Assembly (NCBI GenBank): GCA_028571685.1
Contig: CM053143.1
Coordinates: forward strand, 139,968,829-140,032,828
From: Heterohyrax brucei
Taxonomy: Eukaryota; Chordata; Mammalia; Hyracoidea; Procaviidae
Length of the DNA stretch: 64,000 nt
Direction: 5' to 3'
This document shows positions 1-10,181 of the stretch, one piece after another; position 1 is the first letter of the stretch; each line of letters opens with the position of its first letter. Made by a program: the position numbers and the translations under genes. The notes under the pieces are model-generated. The model was given only the letters and a program-made list of their open reading frames with translations. It did no database searches and had not been told where the DNA came from.

Positions 1-1405
1 AAACCAGGAGTGTACACAATCAGCACTGTTACCTTGGCCGTTAGCATTGTCTTGAGTGTTTTTAAAGATGGCAAAGGACTAGATCAGCCTTTTCATAAAC
101 ACAGAGGCTTTCACACTGCAGAAAGACAAGCACCAGCTCAAATTTCAGGGGATGGATGCAGCCTCCACACTACTCTTCTTCCTGTTGACAGCCACATGGA
201 CCCGTTTCGCCTAAACTTCAAAGAAAGGTCTGTTGAACAAATGTCCACACATGCGGAGGGACTATGATGCGCCAGACAGCCCCGGAGTTGTTGTGACCTC
301 AGGGTGATTCACGTACCTGGTGCCAGCATTTCTGTATTATCCTGAGTCCTGGCCAGGACTCTGCATGGCAGGAGAAAAAGCATTGGACTTCTTGTGTGCA
401 CCTGTACACTGTAGCTGAGACCATTCACAGAGTTTTAGGGTTATGTCTGGATTACATTTGAAGTACCCTGTGGTACTCACAGACAGGTAGTTTCTGATAG
501 ATGTGAAGATAAGCCTAGCCAGAGGGGTACTGAAGTTACAGAATAGTCCCAAGTCACCCCTGTGGCATCCTCTTCACGCAGCACCTGGGATGAGCCAGGG
601 AGGAGGCAGCAGCTATTTTATATCTTTGGGGGGTTGGTCCTTACTTGCTTGAATTAACCTCCTGGTGTGAAGCGAGGCATAGAAGTTGCTGGCCTCCAGT
701 GCAGATGAGCTGAATGCTTGTCTGTGGGCTCATCTTCTTGATTTTCCTCAGGAGCAGACCCTTCGCTGACGGCTCTTTTTACACATGTATAGACATCAGC
801 CTTCTGGTGATCGTATTACCTGCACTGTCCCACTGCGCATCATACTCAGAGGGGACCACAATTGTTCAGTGATCTGTGTATTGCCGTCTTGAAATTCTGA
901 ACAAGGAGCTCTGAAAGTTCATTTTTCACTTGGCCCAGCAAACTATGTAGCTGGTCCCAGTGAGAATGCACTGGCATCCTCAACCTCAAGGTAGTAATAG
1001 TAGCATCAAGGTGTAATTGGATTTTGATTATACCTAATACATCAAAGGAACTTTCACCTTTGCTATTATAAAACCCTCAGGAATTGCCATTCAAGAAGAA
1101 CCATGCAATTCACTAATTACAAGTCAATGTACTCAACTCCTAGCTCCTCTGAAAACTCTTCAATGAAGTGTCATCAAAGACCAGGATGTAAAGACTAGAA
1201 TGTTGGGTAAGATTGGAAAGAATGTTCTCCCTTTAAGGATCTTACTTAAATCTGTGTATTTGGAGATAAATCTGATCTGTCTGAGTCAATAGTTTCTGAC
1301 CATATTTCCAGTGAGACCCTAATATTGTCCCACAATGAGATCAGAACCTTTTCTAGGGTACTGGCCCTACCTTAAACCTCCTGGAATTCCCAGCACTTGG
1401 CATGT
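1..1405. other. Apparently unique noncoding stretch
   Basis: I recognise no SINE, LINE, LTR or DNA-transposon signature here and no convincing exon. The short open frames (up to 85 codons) have no recognisable product. It could be intron or intergenic DNA. Confidence 0.45.
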
Positions 1406-1594
1406 AATTGTTGTCAGCTGCTATTGCATCAGCCCCCAATGCACGGCGACCTCATGCATAACAAAATCCATTGTATTCACTCGGTGCTTTTTCATAAGTA
1501 GATCACCAGGCCTTTCTTCCCAGGTCTTCTGAGTGGACATGAACAGCCAAGTTTTTGATGAGCAGTTGAGTGCATTAACCACTTGTACCACATG
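1406..1594 (-). mobile_element. AfroSINE-type SINE, long form, antisense
   Basis: The plus strand reads tail to head: the tail motif (a degenerate form of 'actcatggcgacctcatg'), then the middle 'agtagatcaccaggcc', then the complement of the B box and 'agtgcattaacca' from the tRNA-like head. The long form carries an extra segment between head and tail. It abuts a second antisense SINE of another family. Confidence 0.75.
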
Positions 1595-1607
1595 TACCTT
1601 ATAAACA

Positions 1608-1825
1608 CTTGTTAGGCTCCATCCAACCAGCCCCTGACTCATGGAGACCCCACGATTAGTTGTGGATCAGACCATTGTGCTCCATAAGGTTTTCGTTGAC
1701 TTATTTTTCAGAAGTAGATTGCCAAGCCTTCCTTCCTAGTTTGTTTTGGTCTGGCAGCTCTGCTAAAACCTGTTTAGTATCATAGCAAGCATGCAGGCCT
1801 TCACTGATGGACGAGTAGCATACGA
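1608..1825 (-). mobile_element. SINE body related to the tRNA-Gly-headed family, head missing
   Basis: It shares a recognisable body with the copy at 51113-51473, for example 'agctctgctaaaa' followed by a 'ctgtt-agtatca' block and 'cactga-gga'. The tRNA-Gly-like head seen in that copy is absent, so this is a 5'-truncated antisense copy. Confidence 0.6.
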
Positions 1826-2483
1826 TAGGTATACTAAATGTTTGTTGTTAATGAAGACGATGTTGGCAGTCTTCACTTACTTTGGATTTCCTCTGAGCTG
1901 GAGCACTCATCATCTAGAAAATTCCACAAGGAGTTGAGCTAGGAGCCTGAATATGGGGGGTGAGGGGGTAGGGGTAGGGGAACAGCTGAAATTCATGCCT
2001 AACCTGGAAAAAGTATTCAGAATGCTGTTTGTTCAGTGGAGAAGAGGTAGATGTGTCGCCATGGGTTTCAAAGATGAGAGCCACAGAGGACAGAGAAGCT
2101 GGCAGTAAGTTAGAGTGGGAGGTCAGATGAAGGGATTCGGCTCTGTGCTTTCCTTTTCCTAGACAGCCATACTCCGAGATGATGAAGGGATGTGGTCCTG
2201 CCTTCCTTTCCCTGATCCATAGCCCTCCGTCTCCTTCTCCTAAAACCCTGCGAGGCACATTCTCCATGTCTCAGCACACCACGCTCTCTCACGGAGACCT
2301 TGCGCTCAGGCTTGGAGCAGCTGCCCTCGTCTTCCTCACCCAGGCCCACCGCGTGCGTGCACATGCGTATGTGTCACTCACCCCTGAAGGCTCGATCCCG
2401 CTTTTCCTTGCTCTGGGATGTCTTCCGTGATGCTGCACATCCTGCCCCTGACAGGGCAGAGGCCTCCCTTACGTACCGAGAGC

Positions 2484-2712
2484 AGTGGTTGTGAGCACGG
2501 GCTCTGAAAAGGAACCACCTGGGCTTGAATCTCGGCTCCTCCAAGTGTTAAGTCTGTGTCCGTAGATGAGTTATCACCCACCACTGTAAAGAGCAAATAA
2601 TAATAGTACCTAACTCGTAGAGTTGCCGAGAAGCTTTTAAACAGCAATACAAACAGAACAGAAGGGTACCTGGCCTATAATAAAGCTCAGTAAATGTCAG
2701 CTGTTAGGATTA
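2484..2712 (+). mobile_element. MIR SINE, sense
   Basis: Classic MIR order: 'gtggttgtgagcacgggctc' head, 'cttgaatctcggctc', a central core, 'aataataatagtacctaac' and the L2-like tail ending 'ctcagtaaatgtcagct'. This is an old placental-wide repeat and one of the better preserved MIRs here. Confidence 0.85.
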
Positions 2713-2777
2713 CTACGCACTCCCGAATCTACTTACTTCCTTGTTGCACTTAGCACTCTTTATTGTGATTACTTGGA

Positions 2778-2928
2778 ACCCCTGGGGGTGTTGTGGTTAA
2801 GAGCTACAGCTGGTAACCAAAAGGCTGGTAGTTTGAATCCACTAGCTGACCCCTGGAAACTCTATGGGGCAGCTCCACTCTGTTCTATAGGGTCATCCTG
2901 AGTTGGAAGGACTCAACAGCTACAGGTG
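2778..2928 (+). mobile_element. AfroSINE-type SINE, short form, sense
   Basis: Head 'cccctgggggtgttgtggtt', 'accaaaaggctggtagttt', 'aactctatggggcagct', then the tail 'atagggtcatcctgagttgg'. It is nearly full length and starts a run of four sense SINEs within the L2 host. Confidence 0.85.
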
Positions 2929-3130
2929 GTGCTAGCAGTTCGTCCTTGACTGCTGTCAGAAAAGTTGATGGTTCGAATCCACTCAGGGGTGTTGCAAAAG
3001 AAAGGCCTGGCGATTTACTTCTGTAAGGTTACAGCCGTTAAAAACCCCAAGGAGCACAGCTCTGTTATGGGACACGTGGGGCCACGAGCTGGCAGTGACT
3101 TGATGGCAGCAGGTTTTCGTTTTTCTTTTT
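2929..3130 (+). mobile_element. AfroSINE-type SINE, long form, sense
   Basis: B box 'ggttcgaatccac', the long-form insert 'aaagaaaggcctggcgattt', then 'gagcacagctctgttatggg' and the tail 'cttgatggcagcaggttttc'. The head is degraded where it meets the preceding SINE. Confidence 0.75.
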
Positions 3131-3166
3131 TTGTAACCGTTATTTTCATTCCCTAGAATGTAAGCA

Positions 3167-3491
3167 ATGTCCTGGTGGCATTGTAGATAGGGAAACCCTG
3201 GTGGTGTAAGTTAACTGCTACAACTACTAACCTAAAGGTTGGCCCTTCGAATACACCAGGCACTTCTTGAAAATGTTATGGAGCAGTTCTGCTCCGTCCT
3301 ATAGGGTGACTGTGAGTCAAAATTGACTCAACGGTGTTTTTATGTGTTATAGTGGTTAAGTGCTACAGCTACTAATCAAAAGGTCAACTGCTCAAATCCA
3401 ACAGGCACTCCTTGGAAACTCAATGGGGCAGTTCTACTCTATCATATAGGGTTTCTATGAGTCAGAATTGACTTGATGTCAGTGGTTTTGG
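3167..3491 (+). mobile_element. Tandem pair of AfroSINEs bracketed by a 14-bp direct repeat
   Basis: A short head fragment (3167-3190) is followed by two nearly full short-form copies (about 3191-3338 and 3339-3491). The block is flanked by 'ctagaatgtaagca' at 3153-3166 and 3492-3505, an exact 14-bp duplication of host L2 sequence. The pair therefore either inserted as one event or grew by insertion of one copy into another's tail. Confidence 0.8.
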
Positions 3492-3547
3492 CTAGAATGT
3501 AAGCAGAAGATGAAAGGATCCTCTTTGTCCACTGTTTTATGCCCAAT

Positions 3548-3660
3548 AGGATAACCAACCATCCCATTTGACCAAGATTGAAAGAGTTCTCAGAATGTGC
3601 AACTTCTAGTGGTAAAACTGGAAAATCCCAGGCAAACCCCGACAAGTTGGTCACCCTATC
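3548..3660. mobile_element. Short palindromic nonautonomous DNA-transposon relic
   Basis: The ends are complementary in part ('aggataaccaacc' against 'ttggtcaccctat'). The inside holds complementary 'catccc'/'gggca-a' style blocks, as in small hAT-like elements with the 'GGTCACCCT' end. The family name is not certain. It interrupts the L2 host. Confidence 0.45.
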
Positions 3661-3764
3661 CCAGGACCGAACTTGGTATACAGCAGAACTTTGTATTTGT
3701 TGAATGAGTAAATGTGAACACCCATTTACTTGTTTGTTTTTCTCACTATGTTATAGGAATCATG

Positions 3765-3870
3765 AGGTCAGGGTTGTCTTTTGCCCTTTCATCAGAGTAT
3801 CTTCTGTGCCTACCACAAGGTTTGGCACACACAAGATGCATAAACACTTTTCAAATGAATAGAAGAGCAA
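3765..3870 (+). mobile_element. Second L2-like 3' end fragment
   Basis: Order resembles the L2 3' end: 'gtcagggttgtcttttgccc', 'tgtgcctaccacaaggtttg', 'gcacacacaagatgcataaa', 'aaatgaatag'. It is diverged. Confidence 0.4.
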
Positions 3871-4084
3871 ACTGCAGGTCGCAGAGTCTGATCAGTTGCT
3901 CAATTTATGGACTTGGTCAGAATAATAATTATTGACACCATGACTATTTGCAAAAGAGCTAAACTTTCTTCCCGGACCCCTTCTTGTGAAGTGGCGACTG
4001 CTTATTTTCTGAACTGCTTTCTATAATAAAGATTGGCATTCAGTCCTCCCCAAATCAATACCCCAAAAGATATTTGTAACTCCT

Positions 4085-4720
4085 AACTGTTGCTAGAGCA
4101 ATGCTATTATGTAGCAAACGACCCCCAAACTCAGCCACTTAAAATGGTTATTGCTTTTTCTCATGAATCCTTTGATGAGTCTGGGATTAGCTGATCTAAA
4201 TTTGACTTGGCTGGGAGGTCTGCTTCCAGCTGCAAGTCCAGCTGGATTTATATGGGGAGCTGTGCTCCATACATGTTCATGCTGGCCTTGTCGGAAAGGT
4301 AGCAATTACCCAGGGGAAGCTCCTCTCGTGGCTTTGGCAGAAGTACAAGAGGGCAAGTGGAGATACAGAAAGTCTCTTAAGGTCTCCTGGAAGAACTATA
4401 TATCATTAGTCCTTCTGCATTCAACTAGCCAAAGGCAGTCACATACCCAAACCAAAACCAAGTGCCATCGAGTTGATTCCAATTCATAGAAACCCTATAG
4501 GTCAGAATAGAACTGGCCCGTAGAATTTGCTAGCAGCACCCAGTGGCTTTGAACTGGCAGATTTGAACTACCGACTTTTTGGTTAGCAGCTGTAGTACTT
4601 AATCACTAAGCTACCAGGGTTTGTCTGACTCAAAATCAAAGGGCAAGGAAGGGCTCTGTGCCAATATAAGGTCATAGTAAGAAGATGGCTTTACAGGTGA
4701 AGCACCAAGGCCAATAATTC
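4085..4720 (-). mobile_element. Old LTR-like repeat, antisense, split by a SINE
   Basis: Blocks such as 'cccaaactcagccacttaaa', 'gacttggctgggaggtctgc', 'agagggcaagtgg' and 'caactagccaaaggcagtca' resemble an old placental LTR-like repeat. The match resumes after the SINE with 'ctcaaaatcaaagggcaagg'. I cannot name the subfamily. Confidence 0.45.
4450..4622 (-). mobile_element. AfroSINE-type SINE, antisense
   Basis: Reads 'agtgccatcgagttgattcc', 'aaccctataggtcagaatag', 'accgactttttggttagcag' and 'ctaagctaccagggttt'. It is inserted in the older LTR-like repeat, whose sequence continues on both sides. Confidence 0.85.
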
Positions 4721-5212
4721 AATCAATCCCTTATCCAAATCAATCATGTAATCCACAATATTCCATCTCTGTTCTAGTCATAAAAAGCTCATTTCTTTTT
4801 GTGTACTTAACACCAACTAGATGCCAAGTAACCAGGTATCAATCAGATACCAAATGGAATTTGATGGAAGCATAGTCTAAAATGCTCAAATTTTAGGATA
4901 CAAGCCAGTTCATTAAAAATTTCTTGGCAGAGTATCTTAATATGTAGATCACAGCATATTAAAATGTAGATATTCTTCTCCCAGATAGCACGGCAAGGTG
5001 ACCTAGGTTCTAGAAGCCTGTATTTTCACAAGCACCTTGGATGGAACATGTTTTGAGATAAACTGTCCTGGTCCTTAACTATCCTATCAGGTCAATCTGT
5101 ACCAGGATGTTAGCAAATTTGGGCAGATCCAATGAAATTCTTAGTGATGAGTCCTTTCTAAATTTCTACATAACTGAATGACTTTTCTGATTTCTTCTAC
5201 CCTCCTCATTTC

Positions 5213-5260
5213 TTTTGGTTAGCAGACACAGCATTTAATCACTATGCATCCAAGATTTCC
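5213..5260 (-). mobile_element. AfroSINE head fragment, antisense
   Basis: Only the tRNA-like head remains: 'ttttggttagcagacacagc' followed by 'atttaatcactatgca'. The body and tail are missing. Confidence 0.5.
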
Positions 5261-5262
5261 AT

Positions 5263-6508
5263 TCTCTCCATAGGAAGCACATAATATCACAATAACTGTT
5301 CAGAAGAACCATGTATCTCAGTTTGGACCAAGCCTCTATGTGTGGTATTTGCTAACCTGGTAGAACAAAACCCTGAAGTTTCTAGTGTCCTTGGTTGCCA
5401 CCAAAGGTTGTCTGAGAGAGAAGCCAATGCAAACAAAAGCAAGCAAAGGATGTTGCAACAACTGAGCACTTGGACCCAGCTGTTCCTGAAGATGTATTCC
5501 CAGGATCCGTCTACTATACGGGAGTTCTATTATATAAGCGAATACATGGTGTTTGTTCTTTAAGCTAGTTTAATTTGGGCTTCTTTCACTTACTTCCAAA
5601 AGGGTCCAATGGATACATCATAGCCTGTTAATGAAACCAATAGGACCACAAGCAAATGTGACTGGCCGGAGCTTAGCAAAGCCCAGAATTCACTCAGTTA
5701 ATCACACACATACTGTTCATTGCAGCCACTAGACTTGGGGACCAACCTTCATTAGCGGTTATTGAGGTTCTTCTACAACAAGATAGCTAGATCGAAAAAT
5801 GAATACATCTATTAAATATATCTAAGTATCCTAAACAAGACTTACACTTATTATTTAAAATTGTTACTCCTTAATTAAATCTGCCATAACAGTTACATTT
5901 CCTATCTTTCCTTTCTCATCAGTAACATTTCCACAGGTTTCTTCCCAAGTAATTTTTTTTCTGTTTAACTATGATAAAAGGGTGGCAGCCTAACTTTGGA
6001 CGGCAGGAAATAATGCATCACTTTGAATATGTTGTCTTTTTATTATAAATAGTGATGATACAGCTAGGTGGGATGGCTTCAAAGAGGCAGGGTAGTACCT
6101 TAAACATTTACAAAGCTGTGGGTAAAACAGTCTCCTTGGCCTACCTTTTCAACCCATGGGGCTTACATAAATATTTGGCTGTTGGTGACAGGCTTAATAA
6201 ATCTGTTTAGAATGTCGCAGCAATATTTACTTACAAAGTAAAGGCATAAGCTCACTTTGGTCAATAATTTTTAAAAGGAGAGATGCTACTTTTTAGCACC
6301 TTGTGTAAATATTTGCAAGACCGGTAAATCCAAGATAACCCTGCCTCTTCCCTAAAGCTATTTACTGCTTCCTACCATGTTCCACCTAAATGACCCCTTT
6401 TAAATATTGCTCGGTTCACTTAGGAAAGGTCGACATTCACTTTACGTATGTTGGAAGACATGAACTGATTCCAGACTCCAGTGGAAGAATTCTTAGATCT
6501 CCTAGAAC
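5263..6508. other. Repeat-poor stretch
   Basis: I recognise no repeat or coding signature over about 1.2 kb. It is AT-rich in the middle. Confidence 0.4.
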
Positions 6509-6509
6509 T

Positions 6510-6669
6510 AAAAAGCCAAAGCTACTGCTGTCAAGTTGATTCCTATCCATAGCAACCCTATAGGTCAGGGTAGAACTGCCTTACAGAGTTTTCAAGGAAC
6601 ATCTGGTGGGTTTGAACTGTTGACCTTTTGGTTAGCAGATGTAGCACTTTAGCACTATGCTGCCGGGAT
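6510..6669 (-). mobile_element. AfroSINE-type SINE, short form, antisense
   Basis: Reads 'gctgtcaagttgattcctat', 'aaccctataggtcagggtag', 'ttgaccttttggttagcaga' and 'actatgctgcc'. The tail, B box complement and head complement are all present. Confidence 0.85.
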
Positions 6670-6929
6670 TGAGATCTACTAATACTCCCAAATTTTTCAA
6701 GGTATTTTCAGGCTAGACAAGGGTGAATTTCTCTTACCCCTAAGGGTTGGATATCAGAACAGAAACGTTTGGTGAATAAATCTCATTATGTCTAATAGGG
6801 AACAAAAGGGTTTGCACTCTACTTGATCTTGCATATTCTGAGAACTCTAGGAAGTGTCTGAAACAGTATTAGAAAAGATGATGACTTACCTGATCACTTT
6901 TTTCCATGGAAAACTAAGATGATAGCCTA

Positions 6930-7490
6930 CAAGACTGCCAGTTAAGCTCACGAACTCATCCTAGAAAAAGTGCTACATACCTCATTGCTGAATATTACTA
7001 TGGTCACATTCAAAGTCCTCCCCTTAGGAAGCTATACACTGACACCAGTGCCTAGTTCACCCTTCAAAGCAATTTTGGATCTCTTTATCTGGAATGGCCA
7101 TCAGAACTGTTGTTGTATTACCCTTGGTGTCCTCAATGTCATCAAAATGTCTTCCATTCAATATTTTCTTTCTCTTTGGGTAAAGAAAAAAGTCACTGGG
7201 AGCCAGATTAAGAGAACAGGAAAGGTGTTCCAACACAGTTACTTGTTTACTGGCTAAAAGCTCCCTCACAGGCAATTATACACTTAAGTATGCAAACTTG
7301 CCATGGTGCCACCATGCACAATGGCTGTTCCAGAAAGAGTTCCAAAATTGCTCTGAAGAGTGAACTAGGCACTGGCATCAGTGCCTAGCTTCACAAGTGG
7401 AGTACTTTGAAGGTGACCGTAGTGATATACAGTAATGAGGTATATAGCACTTAGAGCAGTCAAGTTTGTGTACTTAATTGTCAGGCCTCA
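6930..7490. mobile_element. Mariner-type DNA transposon copy with inverted duplication of one end
   Basis: Minus frame 7057-7275 encodes a mariner transposase C-terminal segment with 'LAPSDFFLYPKRKK' and 'GRHFDDIED'. Both outer ends match imperfect terminal repeats (plus strand 'caagactgccagttaag'; reverse complement of the right end 'tgaggcctgacaattaag') and are flanked by TA at 6928-6929 and 7491-7492. About 175 bp at each end (6930-7104 and 7313-7490) are inverted copies of the same transposase 3' end, so the copy is a foldback element. It cannot encode transposase. Confidence 0.85.
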
Positions 7491-7729
7491 TAAATGCCAT
7501 GGGTAAGGCTGCTGTGCAAACTAGAATAGGTCCCTATCTTTCATCAGAGAGCTCCTCTGATATCTCACTGCTGCTGTTCAAGAACTGAGTGTCTTCTTGA
7601 TTTCAAGAGCTGATTCCTTCTCAGCATATCCTCTCCCATCCCCCTTGTACCCGTGGAGATGACTCTGTTTGGAAATAGAGTTTTTCTTTTCTTATGTTTG
7701 TGAGGTTATATCAGAGTTGGATGGATTCT

Positions 7730-7996
7730 AAACATAATCACTTCTGAGCTATAGAAAGAGGAGACTAGATAAATATACACACAGGGAAAAAAGAAATGAC
7801 GCATGGGACCCTTTCATAGACAAATGAACATGGAAGGTAGTTGGCAGACACCAGGAACCAGAAGATCGGTTTACAGAAGGAACTGACACTGCTGAGACCC
7901 TTATTTGGACTTTTAGTCTCCAGAACTGTGAGAAAATCAAGTTCTGTTCTTTAAAGCCATCCATTTTTGTTACAGCAGCCCTAGGTAACTAAGACA
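7730..7996 (+). mobile_element. MaLR/MLT1-like LTR 3' part
   Basis: The end shows 'ggacttttagtctccagaac', 'tgtgagaaaatcaagttctg', 'ttaaagccatcc' and the terminal 'taactaagaca'. This is the usual 3' part of MaLR-class LTRs, including the polyadenylation area. The 5' part is too diverged to bound. Confidence 0.6.
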
Positions 7997-8879
7997 GATA
8001 AGAAGAGTGGTGAGTCTCTTTTTATGTGGGTCAAAAAACAACCCTGGTTGCTTCTTGAATCCCTGAACTGTTTTTTTCATGGTGGAGTTTTGAAAGCTTC
8101 AATAAGCACTTCCTGTTTACTAGGTGGAAAAGAAATGAGGTTGCAGAAATGTTTGTTTTAAACACAAACTCTCCAGAGTTTCCAAGTGTTTGCCATTTGC
8201 ATACTACAGTTCCCAGGTTTAACTTTCAATGAGTATTGCTAAGCAAGTAGTCACAATTTATAAGTAAACAGAGTGATCGACTTATCAAGATGATATTTCA
8301 GGGTTTCATTTGAAAATTACTTTCCCCTCAGATTCATAATGAGGCCTCTGGTCTAAAAATTCCTGTGGAGTGAGAACAAGCGAACTTTGTTTTGGTATTT
8401 GCATTATCTAGGGGTGGAAGAAAAGATGACAACTTTGATGTTCTAAGGAAGAGAGGAGATAATTTGGTATTTATCCTTTTTTAGTAAGTGAATTTATTCC
8501 AGATGGTCCATATAAAATAGACCCCATTCTAAACCATTTCGCATTAAGTGGGACCATATAGAAAGCCTTCATTTCCTCTCTGGCAATAGCTGCTGTGAGA
8601 TCAGACTCCTTGCAGCAGCAGGCCTGTGATGCTTGCTCCTGCAGCCAGCTTGGGGGCCTCTCCTGCTGATGAACTGGTGCCTGGCAATGCCAGCCTCCAA
8701 AAGTACTCCAGGTAAGAGCAGCCCTGCACCAGAATTACAACACTTCATCCGTCTCTGGAAATGACTGATGCTGACACTGATGCTGATGGGTTTCACTTAT
8801 TCCCAGGAGAGTTGGATAAGACTTCACTAGAGATTTAGAGAATAGATTAGTCAGGATGGACAAAGCATAGTAACAAACA
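7997..8879. other. Repeat-poor stretch
   Basis: No repeat family is recognised. At 8590-8711 a stretch sits between 'ctctggcaatag' and 'ccag/gtaagag', a splice-like context, but all three plus frames contain stops, so I do not call it a coding exon. Confidence 0.35.
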
Positions 8880-8965
8880 ACCCCAAGCATGGCCCTAGGC
8901 TCTGTGGATACATTATAAACAGAACAAAGTCCCTGACCTCACAGAGATTCCATCTGAGTGTAACT
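8880..8965 (+). mobile_element. L2-like fragment
   Basis: 'gtggatacattataaacaga' followed by 'acaaagtccctgacctcaca' resembles the L2-related motif 'acaaagtccctgccctca'. It is short and diverged. Confidence 0.35.
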
Positions 8966-9084
8966 GTTAGGGTTATGCTGAATGTCTACAATGAATAGTC
9001 TTCTCTATCAAATAGTGTTTCTAGACTTTTTCCACATCAATGTTACCTTCCATAATGCAAAGACCTGGATGAGTGTGTGGTGTT

Positions 9085-9450
9085 TGATACAGGAAGTGAG
9101 TGTGAGGAGAGGAGAAAAGAAGGAGCTCGAGCAGCTGTTTCTCCTACCAGTTTACAGCTTCAGTGGCTCCCAGCATTCCTTGACTTTGGCTGCCCTTTTC
9201 CGTCTCTGCCACCATGGTTACACTGCTCTCTTCTCTTCTGGGTCCGCCCCTGTGTGTTTATTGTAAGAACACTTATCACTGGATTTAGGAACCATGCAGA
9301 TAATCAAGAATAATCTACTCATCTCAAAATTCCTAACTGAATTACATCTGCAAAAACTCTTATCTCAAATAAAGTCATGCTCAACAGTTCCAGGGAGCAG
9401 GATGCAGATAATATCTTTTTGGGAATCACCATTCTGTGCAACACAGGGGA
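9085..9450 (-). mobile_element. MLT1-type LTR relic, antisense
   Basis: Shows the antisense MLT1 order: 'attccttgactttggctgcc', 'tgtgtttattgtaagaacac', 'tgaattacatctgcaaaaac', 'tctcaaataaagtcatgctc' and a tail near 'gcagataatatctttttggg'. It is old and diverged. Confidence 0.6.
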
Positions 9451-9671
9451 CCACACGTTCATTTTGACGCAGGTCCGTTAACTCTCCATGTGACTTGGTT
9501 CATCAGGGAAGTTCTGTTTGGGTGGTGCTGCCTGGAGCCTGACTGGGTCACTCCACCAGACTGAGGAGGCTGAGGGTGACGAGAATGAAAGGGGCTGAAG
9601 GGCACCAAGGTTTCTGTGCTTGCATTCCAGTGTGTCACCTTACTCGGGAAACGGGTCCTAAGCTTTCAAAG

Positions 9672-10181
9672 TTGTTACTCTTACTGTTAGGTGCTGTCAA
9701 GTTGGTTTCAGTGCATAGTGACCCTATATACATTGGAACAACACACTGCTGAGTCTTCTGTCATCCCCCGAGTCACTGTCATGTTTGAGCCCCCTGTTGT
9801 AGCCACGGTATCAGTATACCACGGTGACTCTCTTCCTCTTTTTCACTGACTCTCCACCTTACCAAGCATGGTGTTCTTCTCGAGGGCCTGGTTCCTTCCA
9901 ATAACATGCCCAAAGTACGTGAGGCAAAGTCTTATCATTCTCACTTCTAAGGAGCGTTCTGGCTACACTTGTTCCAAGACTGATGCACTTGGTCTTCCGG
10001 CAGTCTGTGGTATAGTCAATATTCTTCACCAACACCAGAATTCAAATTTATCAATTCTTCTTTGGTCTCCCTTATTCATTGTCCAGTGTTCGCATGTATC
10101 TGCAAATCCTATGGGTTGGGTCACCTACAACTTAATCCTCAAGGTGATGTTTCAAAGTGTTTTCAACACTTTAAGGGGATC
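9672..10181 (-). mobile_element. RTE/BovB-type LINE, antisense, 3' part (left of L1 insertion)
   Basis: Begins with the RTE 3' end ('gttaggtgctgtcaagttgg'), continues through 'accaagcatggtgttcttct' and 'acatgcccaaagtacgtgag', and stops in 'acactttaaggggatc', where an L1 poly(T) begins. The same element continues at 12641. The reverse transcriptase C-terminal region is encoded on the minus strand but broken by stops. Confidence 0.9.

Larger units (their letters stand above)
2713..3722 (+). mobile_element. L2 3' end split into four pieces by later insertions
   Basis: Pieces at about 2713-2777, 3131-3166, 3506-3547 and 3661-3722 follow the order of an L2 3' end: 'gcacttagcactctttattg', then 'ccctagaatgtaagca', then 'cactgttttatgcccaatag', then 'ttgttgaatgagtaaatg'. 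SINEs and a short DNA transposon fill the gaps. The assignment rests on family knowledge plus colinearity. Confidence 0.6.

Noticed and set aside
8590..8711. Segment between a CAATAG acceptor-like site and CCAG/gtaagag donor-like site
   Set aside because: All three plus frames contain stops within 122 bp and the acceptor tract is weak. Could at most be a noncoding exon.
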